From NCBI GenBank assembly GCA_910585255.1, contig CAJUEI010000040.1, forward strand, positions 1 to 21,755: a DNA stretch of 21,755 bases. Reading direction: 5' to 3'. Source of the stretch: an uncultured Lachnospiraceae bacterium (GTDB taxonomy: Bacteria; Bacillota; Clostridia; Lachnospirales; Lachnospiraceae). A model generated the notes under the pieces. That model was not told the origin of the DNA and ran no database searches. It saw only the letters and a list, made by a program, of their open reading frames with translations. Position numbers and translations under genes: made by a program. Shown here piece by piece: positions 7,332 through 14,290 of this stretch (positions within the stretch are counted from its first letter, which is position 1; every line of letters starts with the position of its first letter).

Positions 7332-7976
7332 ATGAAGATTATTATGTTAGGTGCACCGGGAGCCGGAAAAGGTACTCAGGCAAAAAGAATTGCAGAAAAG
7401 TGGCAGATTCCGCATATCTCTACCGGCGATATTTTTCGGGCAAATATTAAGAATGGAACAGAATTGGGAAAAGAAGCAAAACAATATATGGATCAAGGAC
7501 TTTTGGTTCCAGACGAGCTGACCGTAAAGATCTTATTGGATCGGGTAGCAAAAGAGGACTGTAAAAATGGTTATGTATTGGACGGATTTCCAAGAACGAT
7601 TCCTCAGGCAGAGGTATTGGATCAGGAGTTGACAAAATTAGGGGATGCGATTGATTTTGCAATTGATGTAGATGTTCCAGATGAAAATATTGTAAATCGT
7701 ATGGGCGGACGCCGTGCCTGCTTATCCTGCGGGGCAACGTATCATGTTCAGTTTGCCGCTCCGATAAAGGAAGGAATCTGCGATAAATGTCAGAGCGAAT
7801 TAGTATTGCGAGAAGACGATCAGCCTGAAACCGTAAAGAAACGTCTGGGAGTATATCATGATCAGACACAGCCTTTAATTGAGTACTATACCAAGAAAGG
7901 AATTTTAAAGACTGTGGACGGAACACAGGATATGGAAGAGGTATTTCAATCTATTGTAAATATTTTAGGAGAGTGA
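7332..7976 (+). CDS. adk: adenylate kinase (zinc-type lid)
   Basis: Catalyses ATP + AMP to 2 ADP in the cytosol. The frame is open from 7209, but ATG 7332 gives the standard 214-residue enzyme starting MKIIMLGAPGAGKGT (P-loop at residues 7-15), with GGAG at 7322-7325. The AMP-binding region (STGDIFR) and DGFPRT (84-89) are intact. The lid carries C130-x2-C133 and C150-x2-C153, a tetracysteine zinc site typical of Gram-positive enzymes. The upstream 41 codons of the open frame cross the terminator-like hairpin and are unlikely to be translated. map follows after 3 bases. Confidence 0.98.
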   Translation: MKIIMLGAPGAGKGTQAKRIAEKWQIPHISTGDIFRANIKNGTELGKEAKQYMDQGLLVPDELTVKILLDRVAKEDCKNGYVLDGFPRTIPQAEVLDQELTKLGDAIDFAIDVDVPDENIVNRMGGRRACLSCGATYHVQFAAPIKEGICDKCQSELVLREDDQPETVKKRLGVYHDQTQPLIEYYTKKGILKTVDGTQDMEEVFQSIVNILGE

Positions 7977-7979
7977 TGT

Positions 7980-8729
7980 ATGTCGGTTACGATTAAATCA
8001 GAGAGAGAAATCGGACTTATGAGAGAGGCCGGAAAGATTCTGGCAAAGACACATAAGGAACTGGCAGATGCATTAAAACCAGGGATCTCTACCTGGGAGA
8101 TCGATCGGATAGGAGAAGAAATTATCCGCAGCTATGGCTGTATTCCTTCGTTTAAGAATTATAACGGATATCCTGCATCGATCTGTGTTTCAGTAAATGA
8201 AGAAGTGGTTCATGGAATTCCTGATAAAAAGAGAATTCTAATGGAAGGAGATATTGTAAGCCTGGATGCCGGTGTAATTTATAAGGGCTATCATTCAGAT
8301 GCAGCACGTACCCATGCAGTAGGAGAGGTATCTGCGGAAGCAAAAAAATTAATAGAAGTGACAAAACAATCTTTTTTCGAAGGTATAAAGTTTGCAAAAG
8401 AAGGGTATCACTTAAATGATATTTCTCGTGCAATTGGTCATTATGCGGAGAGTTTTGGATATGGTGTTGTACGAGATCTGGTGGGGCATGGAATTGGAAA
8501 GAATCTTCATGAAGAACCAGAGATCCCCAATTTTTCAAGAAAGAGAAGAGGGGTTTTGCTTCAGGCAGGTATGACTCTTGCGATTGAGCCTATGATTAAT
8601 CAAGGGACTTGGAGAGTGTTTTGGTTAGAAGATGACTGGACAGTAGTAACAGAGGATAAAAAATTGTCGGCTCATTATGAGAATACTGTTTTGATAACAA
8701 AAGGAGAACCAGAGATTCTGTCTTTATAA
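7980..8729 (+). CDS. map: type I methionine aminopeptidase
   Basis: Removes the initiator methionine from new proteins. The 249-residue protein is the short form without an N-terminal extension. All metal ligands are visible: D96 (LDAG), D107 (SDAART), H170 (GHGIG), E203 (IEPM) and E234 (YENT), plus the substrate-contacting H78 (VVHGIP) and H177. The start ATG 7980 is three bases after the adk stop, with GGAGAG at 7968-7973 as ribosome binding site. Confidence 0.98.
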   Translation: MSVTIKSEREIGLMREAGKILAKTHKELADALKPGISTWEIDRIGEEIIRSYGCIPSFKNYNGYPASICVSVNEEVVHGIPDKKRILMEGDIVSLDAGVIYKGYHSDAARTHAVGEVSAEAKKLIEVTKQSFFEGIKFAKEGYHLNDISRAIGHYAESFGYGVVRDLVGHGIGKNLHEEPEIPNFSRKRRGVLLQAGMTLAIEPMINQGTWRVFWLEDDWTVVTEDKKLSAHYENTVLITKGEPEILSL

Positions 8730-8760
8730 GAGATAGGCAGAATAAGAAAGAGGAGATTGG

Positions 8761-9021
8761 ATGGAACAGTATCGAAAAGGAAATTTGGCAAAATCGCTTG
8801 CCGGACATGATAAAGGCAGAATTTATATGATTGTTCGGGAAGAAGAAGAGATGGTATATCTTGCAGACGGAAAAAAACGTCCGATTGAGAGACCAAAATG
8901 CAAAAGAAAAAAGCATATTCAGCCGATATATCAAACAGAACTGTCAGAATATCAGGCGGGGGAGAGTCAGGCAAAACAGAATGAAGCGATTCAAAGAATC
9001 ATTAAGCAGTATCAGAAATGA
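8761..9021 (+). CDS. KOW-domain RNA-binding protein (L14e-like)
   Basis: An 86-residue basic protein with an N-terminal KOW-like segment (KGNLAKSLAGHDKGRIYMIV), followed by a region comparable to archaeal/eukaryotic L14e (VYLADGKKRPIERPKCKRKK). Proteins of this type commonly lie between map and infA in Clostridia and are called KOW-domain or L14e-like RNA-binding proteins; their role is not established. The C-terminus is polar and probably helical. GAGGAG at 8750-8755 precedes ATG 8761. Its place among translation genes suggests a ribosome- or rRNA-related function. I am confident of the family but not of the function. Confidence 0.88.
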   Translation: MEQYRKGNLAKSLAGHDKGRIYMIVREEEEMVYLADGKKRPIERPKCKRKKHIQPIYQTELSEYQAGESQAKQNEAIQRIIKQYQK

Positions 9022-9094
9022 TTCTTGTGGGATCAATAGCTGCATAGAATGAAAGTGGAATAAGAATTCCATCGGCAAACAGGAGGAGAATGTT

Positions 9095-9313
9095 ATGTCA
9101 AAATCAGATGTAATTGAAATTGAAGGAACTGTAGTTGAAAAGTTGCCCAATGCAATGTTTCAGGTAGAGTTAGAGAATGGACATCAAGTGCTTGCCCATA
9201 TCAGCGGAAAACTTCGTATGAACTATATCCGTATTCTGCCGGGGGATAAGGTAACAATTGAATTGTCCCCATATGATTTATCAAAAGGAAGAATTATCTG
9301 GAGAGATAAGTGA
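9095..9313 (+). CDS. infA: translation initiation factor IF-1
   Basis: IF-1 binds the 30S A site during initiation, working with IF-2 and IF-3. The 72-residue protein is of standard length with an OB fold: DVIEIEGTVVEKLPNAMFQV, then VLAHISGKLRMNYIRILPGD, and ending GRIIWRDK. GGAGGAG lies upstream of ATG 9095. A 73-base spacer separates it from the KOW gene. A 163-base gap carrying a promoter follows before rpmJ. Confidence 0.98.
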   Translation: MSKSDVIEIEGTVVEKLPNAMFQVELENGHQVLAHISGKLRMNYIRILPGDKVTIELSPYDLSKGRIIWRDK

Positions 9314-9412
9314 TTTAGGGGAATAGAAATAATAAGTAGTAAATTATGGGAAATGCATAAAATAAAAAGAAAAAATAGCGAAAATTTCGGCAGAAAGCTG
9401 GAAGGGAAAGAC

Positions 9413-9448
9413 TTGCTATTTTTTAAACATACTGGTATAATAATACAC
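9413..9448 (+). promoter_or_regulatory. sigma-A type promoter for rpmJ-rpsM-rpsK-rpsD-rpoA-rplQ
   Basis: TTGCTA (9413-9418) and TATAAT (9436-9441) are separated by exactly 17 bases, and the -10 is extended by TGG (TGGTATAAT, 9433-9441). An A-rich tract (9360-9385) upstream could act as an UP element. Transcription would begin near 9448, leaving a short leader before GTG 9477. This promoter could drive the alpha-operon genes independently of the spc promoter. Confidence 0.75.
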
Positions 9449-9476
9449 AGACTTTTTTTGAAAGGAGGATTTTACT

Positions 9477-9590
9477 GTGAAAGTTCGGTCATCCGTGAAA
9501 CCAATTTGCGAAAAGTGCAAAATTATTAAAAGAAAAGGAAGTATTCGAGTAATTTGTGAAAACCCAAAGCATAAGCAGAGACAGGGTTAA
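9477..9590 (+). CDS. rpmJ: 50S ribosomal protein L36
   Basis: L36 is the smallest ribosomal protein, 37 residues here. The sequence starts MKVRSSVKPICEKCKIIKRK with a GTG codon and has the zinc ligands C11, C14, C27 and H32, so it is the zinc-binding form. AAGGAGG at 9461-9467 is the ribosome binding site. It stands between infA and rpsM as in most Firmicutes, but with unusually long flanking gaps (163 and 201 bases). Confidence 0.97.
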   Translation: MKVRSSVKPICEKCKIIKRKGSIRVICENPKHKQRQG

Positions 9591-9610
9591 TCAGAAAGTA
9601 AGGTTTGTAG

Positions 9611-9733
9611 TTGTCAGTAAAAGTCTGACAAAATTTGTATTGCGGCTGCAGCAATGAACCACTAGGATAAGTTGTTTATTGCTATTATTATAAAATCAGC
9701 AGCAGGGGCATCTACATACCATGTTCCGGCTGC
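9611..9733 (+). promoter_or_regulatory. structured leader upstream of rpsM
   Basis: The 201-base gap between rpmJ and rpsM can form three successive hairpins: 9611-9617 with 9625-9631 (7 bp, perfect); 9650-9662 with 9671-9683 (13 positions, one G-U pair and one mismatch); and 9699-9711 with 9721-9733 (12 pairs including two G-U, one A-G mismatch). No T-tract follows any of them. In E. coli the alpha operon is repressed by S4 at a structured site before rpsM, so an analogous S4-responsive leader is plausible here, because rpsD is in the same transcript. The homology of this RNA is untested. Confidence 0.45.
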
Positions 9734-9791
9734 ATACTGTGGTGAAATGATAACTTTTATTTTATAAGAAAAACGGAGGTGCAAAGCACAC

Positions 9792-10160
9792 ATGGCTCGT
9801 ATTTCAGGTGTTGACTTACCAAGAGAAAAACGTGTGGAGATTGGATTAACTTATATCTACGGAATCGGCAGACCGAGTTCGAACCGTATCCTTGCTGAGG
9901 CAAAGGTAAATCCAGATACTCGTGTCAAAGATTTAACAGATGATGAAGTAAAAAGAATCAGTACAGTGATTGAAGAGACTCAGATGGTAGAAGGTGATTT
10001 AAGAAGAGAAATCGCTATGAATATCAAGAGACTGCAGGAAATCGGATGTTATAGAGGAATTCGTCATAGAAAAGGTCTTCCGGTACGTGGGCAGAAGACA
10101 AAGACCAATGCCCGCACTCGCAAGGGACCAAAGAAAACTGTTGCAAATAAGAAGAAATAA
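9792..10160 (+). CDS. rpsM: 30S ribosomal protein S13
   Basis: S13 lies in the 30S head, contacts the P-site tRNA through its C-terminal tail and forms a bridge with the 50S subunit. The 122-residue product starts MARISGVDLPREKRVEIGLT and contains the helix-hairpin-helix region TYIYGIGRPSSNRIL. The basic tail RGQKTKTNARTRKGPKKT is typical. CGGAGGT at 9774-9780 precedes ATG 9792. It is the first gene after the structured leader. Confidence 0.98.
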   Translation: MARISGVDLPREKRVEIGLTYIYGIGRPSSNRILAEAKVNPDTRVKDLTDDEVKRISTVIEETQMVEGDLRREIAMNIKRLQEIGCYRGIRHRKGLPVRGQKTKTNARTRKGPKKTVANKKK

Positions 10161-10198
10161 AAAAATAGATAGGAACCCATAAGGGAGGTTAGTTTAAA

Positions 10199-10597
10199 AT
10201 GGCAAAGCAAGCGTCAGGGAAAAAAGTGACAAAAAAGCGTGTTAAGAAAAACGTTGAACGTGGACAGGCACATATTCAGTCATCCTTTAATAATACAATT
10301 GTAACAATTACAGATTTAGAAGGAAATGCATTATCTTGGGCAAGTGCCGGTGGTCTTGGTTTTAGAGGTTCAAGGAAATCTACTCCTTATGCAGCTCAGA
10401 TGGCAGCTGAAACTGCTACAAAGGCAGCTTTGGTACATGGTTTAAAGACGGTAGATGTCATGGTAAAAGGACCAGGTTCTGGAAGAGAGGCAGCGATTCG
10501 TGCACTTTCGGCATGTGGTTTGGAAGTTACCAGTATCAGAGACGTAACTCCGGTTCCGCATAATGGATGCCGTCCGCCAAAACGCAGAAGAGTTTAA
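10199..10597 (+). CDS. rpsK: 30S ribosomal protein S11
   Basis: S11 forms part of the mRNA path on the 30S platform. It is 132 residues, with a lysine-rich N-terminus and the core IQSSFNNTIVTITDLEGNAL. The signature GPGSGREAAIRALSACGLEV and the conserved end VTPVPHNGCRPPKRRRV are intact. GGGAGG lies upstream of ATG 10199. rpsD starts 20 bases after the stop. Confidence 0.98.
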   Translation: MAKQASGKKVTKKRVKKNVERGQAHIQSSFNNTIVTITDLEGNALSWASAGGLGFRGSRKSTPYAAQMAAETATKAALVHGLKTVDVMVKGPGSGREAAIRALSACGLEVTSIRDVTPVPHNGCRPPKRRRV

Positions 10598-10617
10598 TTC
10601 ATAGGAGGTGTAGATTC

Positions 10618-11211
10618 GTGGCTGTTAATAGAGTTCCAGTATTAAAAAGATGCAGATCACTTGGATTAGATCCAATTTATTTAGGAATTAATAAAAAATC
10701 AAAGAGAAAATTAGAGAGAGCAAATAAGAAGCTGACTGAGTATGGACTTCAGTTGCGGGAAAAGCAAAAGGCAAAGTTTATTTATGGTGTTCTTGAAAAG
10801 CCGTTCCATAACTATTATGAAAAAGCAGAAAAGCAAAGCGGTATGACAGGTGACAATTTAATGATCCTGTTAGAGAGAAGATTAGATAATGTAATATTCC
10901 GTATGGGACTGGCAAGGACAAGAAAGGAAGCAAGACAGATTGTTGACCATAAGCATGTATTAGTAAATGGAAAACGTGTGAATATTCCTTCTTATTTGAT
11001 TAAAGCAGGCGATGAAATCGAAATTAGAGAAAAGAGCAAATCTTCTCAGAGATATAAGGATATCTTAGAAGTAACCGCTTCTAGACTGGTTCCAGAATGG
11101 CTGGATGTGGATCAGGAAAATTTAAAGGGAACGGTAAAAGCACTGCCGCTCAGGGAGAATATTGATGTTCCTGTAAACGAAATGCTTATTGTCGAATTAT
11201 ATTCTAAGTAA
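10618..11211 (+). CDS. rpsD: 30S ribosomal protein S4
   Basis: S4 is the assembly initiator of the 30S 5' domain, and in some bacteria represses its own operon. The true start is GTG 10618 (MAVNRVPVLKRCRSLGLDP), behind TAGGAGG at 10602-10608; the frame is open 17 codons further upstream, into rpsK, but that part is not S4. The product is 197 residues. The S4 RNA-binding domain spans about residues 88-150 (RLDNVIFRMGLARTRKEARQ). The N-terminus lacks the four-cysteine zinc knuckle of some S4 proteins. Confidence 0.97.
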   Translation: MAVNRVPVLKRCRSLGLDPIYLGINKKSKRKLERANKKLTEYGLQLREKQKAKFIYGVLEKPFHNYYEKAEKQSGMTGDNLMILLERRLDNVIFRMGLARTRKEARQIVDHKHVLVNGKRVNIPSYLIKAGDEIEIREKSKSSQRYKDILEVTASRLVPEWLDVDQENLKGTVKALPLRENIDVPVNEMLIVELYSK

Positions 11212-11240
11212 TCCGATAACCCAAAAGGAGGGGCTTTATA

Positions 11241-12200
11241 GTGTTCGATTTTGAAAAACCAAAAATTGAGATTGCCGAAATCTCGGAAGACAAGAAATAC
11301 GGAAGATTTGTTGTGGAACCACTTGAAAGAGGATATGGGACAACTCTTGGTAATTCATTGAGAAGAATTATGCTTTCTTCCTTACCGGGTGCTGCCGTTA
11401 GTCAGGTAAAGATTGACGGTGTGTTGCATGAGTTCAGTTCGGTTCCTGGTGTAAAGGAAGATGTAACTGAAATCATTATGAACATTAAGAGCCTTGCAAT
11501 TAAGAATAACAGCGAGACAAATGAAGCAAAGACTGCTTATATCGAATTTGAAGGAGAAGGTGTTGTAAAGGCCAGTGATATTCAGGCAGATCAGGATATT
11601 GAGATTTTAAATCCTGAGTTGCCGATAGCAACTTTAAATGGCGGTACAGACAGTAAACTTTATATGGAATTGACAATTACAAAGGGTAGAGGTTATGTCA
11701 GTGCAGATAAGAATAAAAGTGAAGATCTGCCGATTGGTGTAATTGCCGTTGACTCGATTTATACTCCGGTAGAACGGGTGAATTTATCGGTACAAAATAC
11801 CCGTGTCGGGCAGATTACGGATTATGATAAGCTGACCTTAGATGTATTTACAAATGGGACGCTGGTTCCGGATGAAGCTGTTAGTTTAGCTGCAAAGGTA
11901 TTAAGCGAGCATTTAAATCTTTTTATTGATCTTTCTGAAAATGCCAAGACAGCAGAAGTGATGGTAACAAAGGAAGATAATGAAAAGGAAAAAGTTCTTG
12001 AGATGAACATTGATGAACTGGAATTATCGGTTCGTTCTTATAATTGTTTAAAGAGAGCCGGCATCAATACGGTAGAGGAGCTTTGCAACAGAACCTCTGA
12101 CGATATGATGAAGGTTCGGAATTTAGGACGCAAGTCTTTGGAAGAGGTACTTGCAAAACTAAAGGAATTGGGATTACAGTTAAATCCTAGTGATGAATAA
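11241..12200 (+). CDS. rpoA: DNA-directed RNA polymerase subunit alpha
   Basis: The alpha subunit dimerises to nucleate RNA polymerase assembly and reads UP elements through its C-terminal domain. The 319-residue protein starts at GTG 11241 (MFDFEKPKIEIAEISEDKKY). The N-terminal assembly domain includes LERGYGTTLGNSLRRIMLSS near residues 28-47. The C-terminal domain, about 254-314, contains VRNLGRKSLEEVLAKL. Length is typical of Firmicutes. It is preceded by rpsD and followed by a 106-base gap and rplQ. Confidence 0.98.
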   Translation: MFDFEKPKIEIAEISEDKKYGRFVVEPLERGYGTTLGNSLRRIMLSSLPGAAVSQVKIDGVLHEFSSVPGVKEDVTEIIMNIKSLAIKNNSETNEAKTAYIEFEGEGVVKASDIQADQDIEILNPELPIATLNGGTDSKLYMELTITKGRGYVSADKNKSEDLPIGVIAVDSIYTPVERVNLSVQNTRVGQITDYDKLTLDVFTNGTLVPDEAVSLAAKVLSEHLNLFIDLSENAKTAEVMVTKEDNEKEKVLEMNIDELELSVRSYNCLKRAGINTVEELCNRTSDDMMKVRNLGRKSLEEVLAKLKELGLQLNPSDE

Positions 12201-12204
12201 GGTG

Positions 12205-12227
12205 GCATGAGGGATGCGTTCCCATGC
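12205..12227 (+). other. hairpin in the rpoA-rplQ gap
   Basis: GCAT-GA-GGGA (12205-12214) can pair with TCCC-ATGC (12220-12227) around a 5-base loop, with a two-base bulge. No T-tract follows, so it is not a classical terminator. It begins 5 bases after the rpoA stop and could be an mRNA processing or stability element. The other half of the gap contains only AT-rich sequence and the rplQ ribosome binding site. Confidence 0.3.
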
Positions 12228-12306
12228 GGAATTTATGGAGAATAGCATAGGATCAATAAGTCCATAAGAGCATGGTTCTATGTTCCACAAATGGAGGAAG
12301 AATAAA

Positions 12307-12867
12307 ATGGCAGGTTATAGAAAACTTGGGAGAACTTCCAGTCAGAGAAAGGCAATGCTGAGAAGTTTGACTACCGCTTTAATTGCACATGGCAGAATTG
12401 TAACAACAGAGGCACGGGCAAAGGAAGTTCGTTCTCAGGTAGAACATCTGATTGCTTTAGCGATAAAAGAAAAAGATAACTATGAGATGGTTACGGTAAA
12501 GGCAAAAGTAGCCCGTAAAGATGCGAACGGAAAACGGGTAAAAGAAGTAGTAGACGGCAAGAAAGTAACGGTGTTTGATGAAGTAGAGAAAGAGATTAAA
12601 AAAGATAAGCCTTCTCGGCTTCATGTAAGACATCAGATGGTGGCTGTGCTTTATCCTTATACAGAGTCGAGAACTAAGAGATTTGGGGATGATAAACTTG
12701 TTACTTCGAACAAGAAGAAGGATAAGAAAAAGGTCGATTTAGTTGCTAAGTTATTTGATGAAATTGCACCAAAGTATGCAGACCGCAATGGAGGTTATAC
12801 CCGGATTGTGAAGATTGGACCACGAAAAGGGGACGCTGCAATGGAAGTTATTATTGAATTAGTATAG
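12307..12867 (+). CDS. rplQ: 50S ribosomal protein L17, enlarged form
   Basis: L17 lies near the peptide-exit region of the 50S subunit. ATG 12307 is chosen because MAGYRKLGRTSSQRKAMLRS is the canonical start and GGAGGAAG (12293-12300) precedes it; the frame is open from 12280. The product is 186 residues, against about 113-130 in most bacteria. The extra length comes from lysine-rich insertions at about residues 57-103 and 117-142, around the conserved SRLHVRHQMVAVLY segment. The C-terminal core (KLFDEIAPKYADRNGGYTRI) is normal. I recall similar enlargement in Lachnospiraceae. Confidence 0.96.
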   Translation: MAGYRKLGRTSSQRKAMLRSLTTALIAHGRIVTTEARAKEVRSQVEHLIALAIKEKDNYEMVTVKAKVARKDANGKRVKEVVDGKKVTVFDEVEKEIKKDKPSRLHVRHQMVAVLYPYTESRTKRFGDDKLVTSNKKKDKKKVDLVAKLFDEIAPKYADRNGGYTRIVKIGPRKGDAAMEVIIELV

Positions 12868-12893
12868 GCTGAAAAGAGAGTTCTTATAGATAG

Positions 12894-12928
12894 ACTGTCG
12901 TACAGAGTTTTTGTACGGCAGTTTTTTT
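12894..12928 (+). terminator. intrinsic terminator after rplQ
   Basis: CTGTCGTAC (12895-12903) pairs with GTACGGCAG (12913-12921), nine pairs including one T-G, with loop AGAGTTTTT, followed by seven T (12922-12928). This is a strong rho-independent terminator 27 bases after the rplQ stop, closing the ribosomal gene series. Confidence 0.9.
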
Positions 12929-12954
12929 ATGCACACGGGTGTTTAAAGAATAAT

Positions 12955-13049
12955 GTTAGCAAAGCTAACGGACGTCCAATGCGGCGAGGAGGGGAGGTAC
13001 CCTTCCTTACTCGATTGCATACAGGCAAGAGAAAAGAAATCTTTCCTAC
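12955..13049. other. GC-rich structured block of unknown identity
   Basis: Between the rplQ terminator and the next gene's promoter lies a block much richer in G and C than the AT-rich sequence after it. It holds a 6-bp hairpin (GTTAGC 12955-12960 / GCTAAC 12964-12969), then the palindrome GGACGTCC (12970-12977), then a long imperfect hairpin 12979-13020 whose outer arms are ATGC/GCAT and CGAG/CTCG and whose inner arm is GAGGGG/CCCTTC. No convincing protein is encoded on either strand. It may be a remnant of a mobile element or an RNA; I do not recognise it. Confidence 0.4.
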
Positions 13050-13078
13050 TTGATATTATAATAATGTCCCATTATAAT
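13050..13078 (+). promoter_or_regulatory. sigma-A type promoter of the two-gene nucleotidyltransferase module
   Basis: TTGATA (13050-13055) and TATAAT (13073-13078) are 17 bases apart, a near-consensus promoter. The 10-base repeat ATTATAATAA occurs at 13055-13064 and 13071-13080, overlapping the promoter; such repeats could be operators for autoregulation. About 105 bases of AT-rich leader without evident coding content separate the promoter from the first gene at 13185. Confidence 0.7.
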
Positions 13079-13184
13079 AAATTTATTATAGAAGTGTGAG
13101 AGATAATAATATGAAAAAGTAAAGAAACATTCGTATATTGTAATTAAAAAATCAATGTATTATATATTTGGAGGGAAGAATTTT

Positions 13185-13562
13185 ATGTTGTATCGAAATA
13201 ATTTTGAAACATTTAAAAGTAATATTTGTCATTTGGTAAAAGATAGAGGCGATATGGATTTTATTATTGATATTTTAAAGACAGATAAAATAAGAATTTA
13301 TTGGGACAGAGAATGGTATCCAGAAAGTTTTTATTTATTGGCAATGATAGATTACTTAAGTAGAGAAAATGGTCTACCATTATGTCAGGACTATGAGGAT
13401 ATACGAAGCTGTGCTTTGTTAGAGCCTTTATATCCAAGAGACTTCAATCTTACAGCAAAGCTAAATCGTTCCCTTGATTTAAGAAAGCAAAGTATGGAGG
13501 AAGCCATTCCTGAATTTAAGAGATTTAATATTATAGAAAGTGAGATAAGAGATGTCTATTGA
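13185..13562 (+). CDS. unrecognised 125-residue partner of the nucleotidyltransferase
   Basis: I do not recognise a named domain. The frame is open from ATG 13155, but GGAGGG (13170-13175) sits 9 bases before ATG 13185, so the product is taken as 125 residues starting MLYRNNFETFKSN. It is soluble with no signal or membrane segment. It is aromatic-rich in the middle, with IYWDREWYPESFYLLAMIDY at about residues 38-57 followed by a polar segment and LLEPLYPRDFNL (78-89). Its C-terminal part is charged and probably helical. Its last 11 bases overlap the following gene, so the two are probably co-translated. By position it may be the antitoxin or regulator of a two-gene module; this is inference. 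Confidence 0.75.
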   Translation: MLYRNNFETFKSNICHLVKDRGDMDFIIDILKTDKIRIYWDREWYPESFYLLAMIDYLSRENGLPLCQDYEDIRSCALLEPLYPRDFNLTAKLNRSLDLRKQSMEEAIPEFKRFNIIESEIRDVY

Positions 13563-14274
13563 TAAAGCATTTACTAAAGAAAATCTGGATTATTATTTGA
13601 AGGAATTAGCAAAGGAATTTCGCAAAAGAAATGGTACAAAAATACCTGCAGAAATAGTGCTGATTGGTGGTGCAGCTGTACTTGCTAATTATGGTTTTCG
13701 TGAGATGACGTATGATATAGATGCTGTTATAACTGCTTCATCGGTTATGAAAGAAGCGATTAATGCAGTTGGTGATCGCCTGGAATTACCGAATGGATGG
13801 TTAAATATGGATTTTAAAAATACCAGTTCATATAGCCCAAAGCTGGTACAATATTCGAAGCATTATCGTACATATTCTGGTGTACTGAATATAAGAACAA
13901 TCAATGCAGAATATCTTATAGCTATGAAATTAATGTCAGGCAGGCGTTATAAAAAGGATTTGTCTGACATTGTGGGGATATTAAATGAACAGAAAAAAGT
14001 AGGAGAACCGCTTGATTATAATAAAATTGATAGGGCGGTAAAAGATTTATATGGCGATTGGAATGGTATTTCGAAATATACGATACAAGTGTTGAAAGCA
14101 GCATTGGAATCGGAAAATTTGACAGAATTATTTGAAGAACAGGTGAAAGAAGAAATATTCTCTAAACAAGAGATACTTCGTGTACAAAAATATAATGAAG
14201 AGAAAGTTACAAAAAGTAATATAGATGATATTATTAATCTGGCATTGAGAAAAAGTAAGAAACAAGATGGCTAG
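13552..14274 (+). CDS. DUF6036-like nucleotidyltransferase
   Basis: A 240-residue protein with a nucleotidyltransferase active-site pattern: IGGAAVLANYGFREMTYDID, with G39-G40 and the metal-binding pair D55-x-D57, matching the hG(G/S)...DhD signature of the polymerase-beta-like fold. A second family feature is the helix LIAMKLMSGRRYKKDLSDI at about residues 122-140, like the A/K-R-x-K-D-x-x-D-I segment in DUF6036 and AbiEii-type proteins. Such enzymes transfer nucleotides to RNA or protein, and some are toxins of abortive-infection or toxin-antitoxin systems. ATG 13552 overlaps the upstream gene by 11 bases. Coding sequence is more AT-rich than the flanking housekeeping genes, suggesting acquisition. 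Substrate and toxic activity are unknown. Confidence 0.8.
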   Translation: MSIDKAFTKENLDYYLKELAKEFRKRNGTKIPAEIVLIGGAAVLANYGFREMTYDIDAVITASSVMKEAINAVGDRLELPNGWLNMDFKNTSSYSPKLVQYSKHYRTYSGVLNIRTINAEYLIAMKLMSGRRYKKDLSDIVGILNEQKKVGEPLDYNKIDRAVKDLYGDWNGISKYTIQVLKAALESENLTELFEEQVKEEIFSKQEILRVQKYNEEKVTKSNIDDIINLALRKSKKQDG

Positions 14275-14290
14275 AATAAGAATTTTATAA

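Noticed and set aside
8831..9052. 73-codon + strand frame overlapping the KOW gene
   Set aside because: Out-of-frame shadow of a recognisable protein, with no ribosome binding site of its own.
13056..13080. AT-rich direct repeats as a possible CRISPR or replication iteron array
   Set aside because: Only two 10-base copies 16 bases apart with no spacer regularity; a promoter-operator explanation is simpler.
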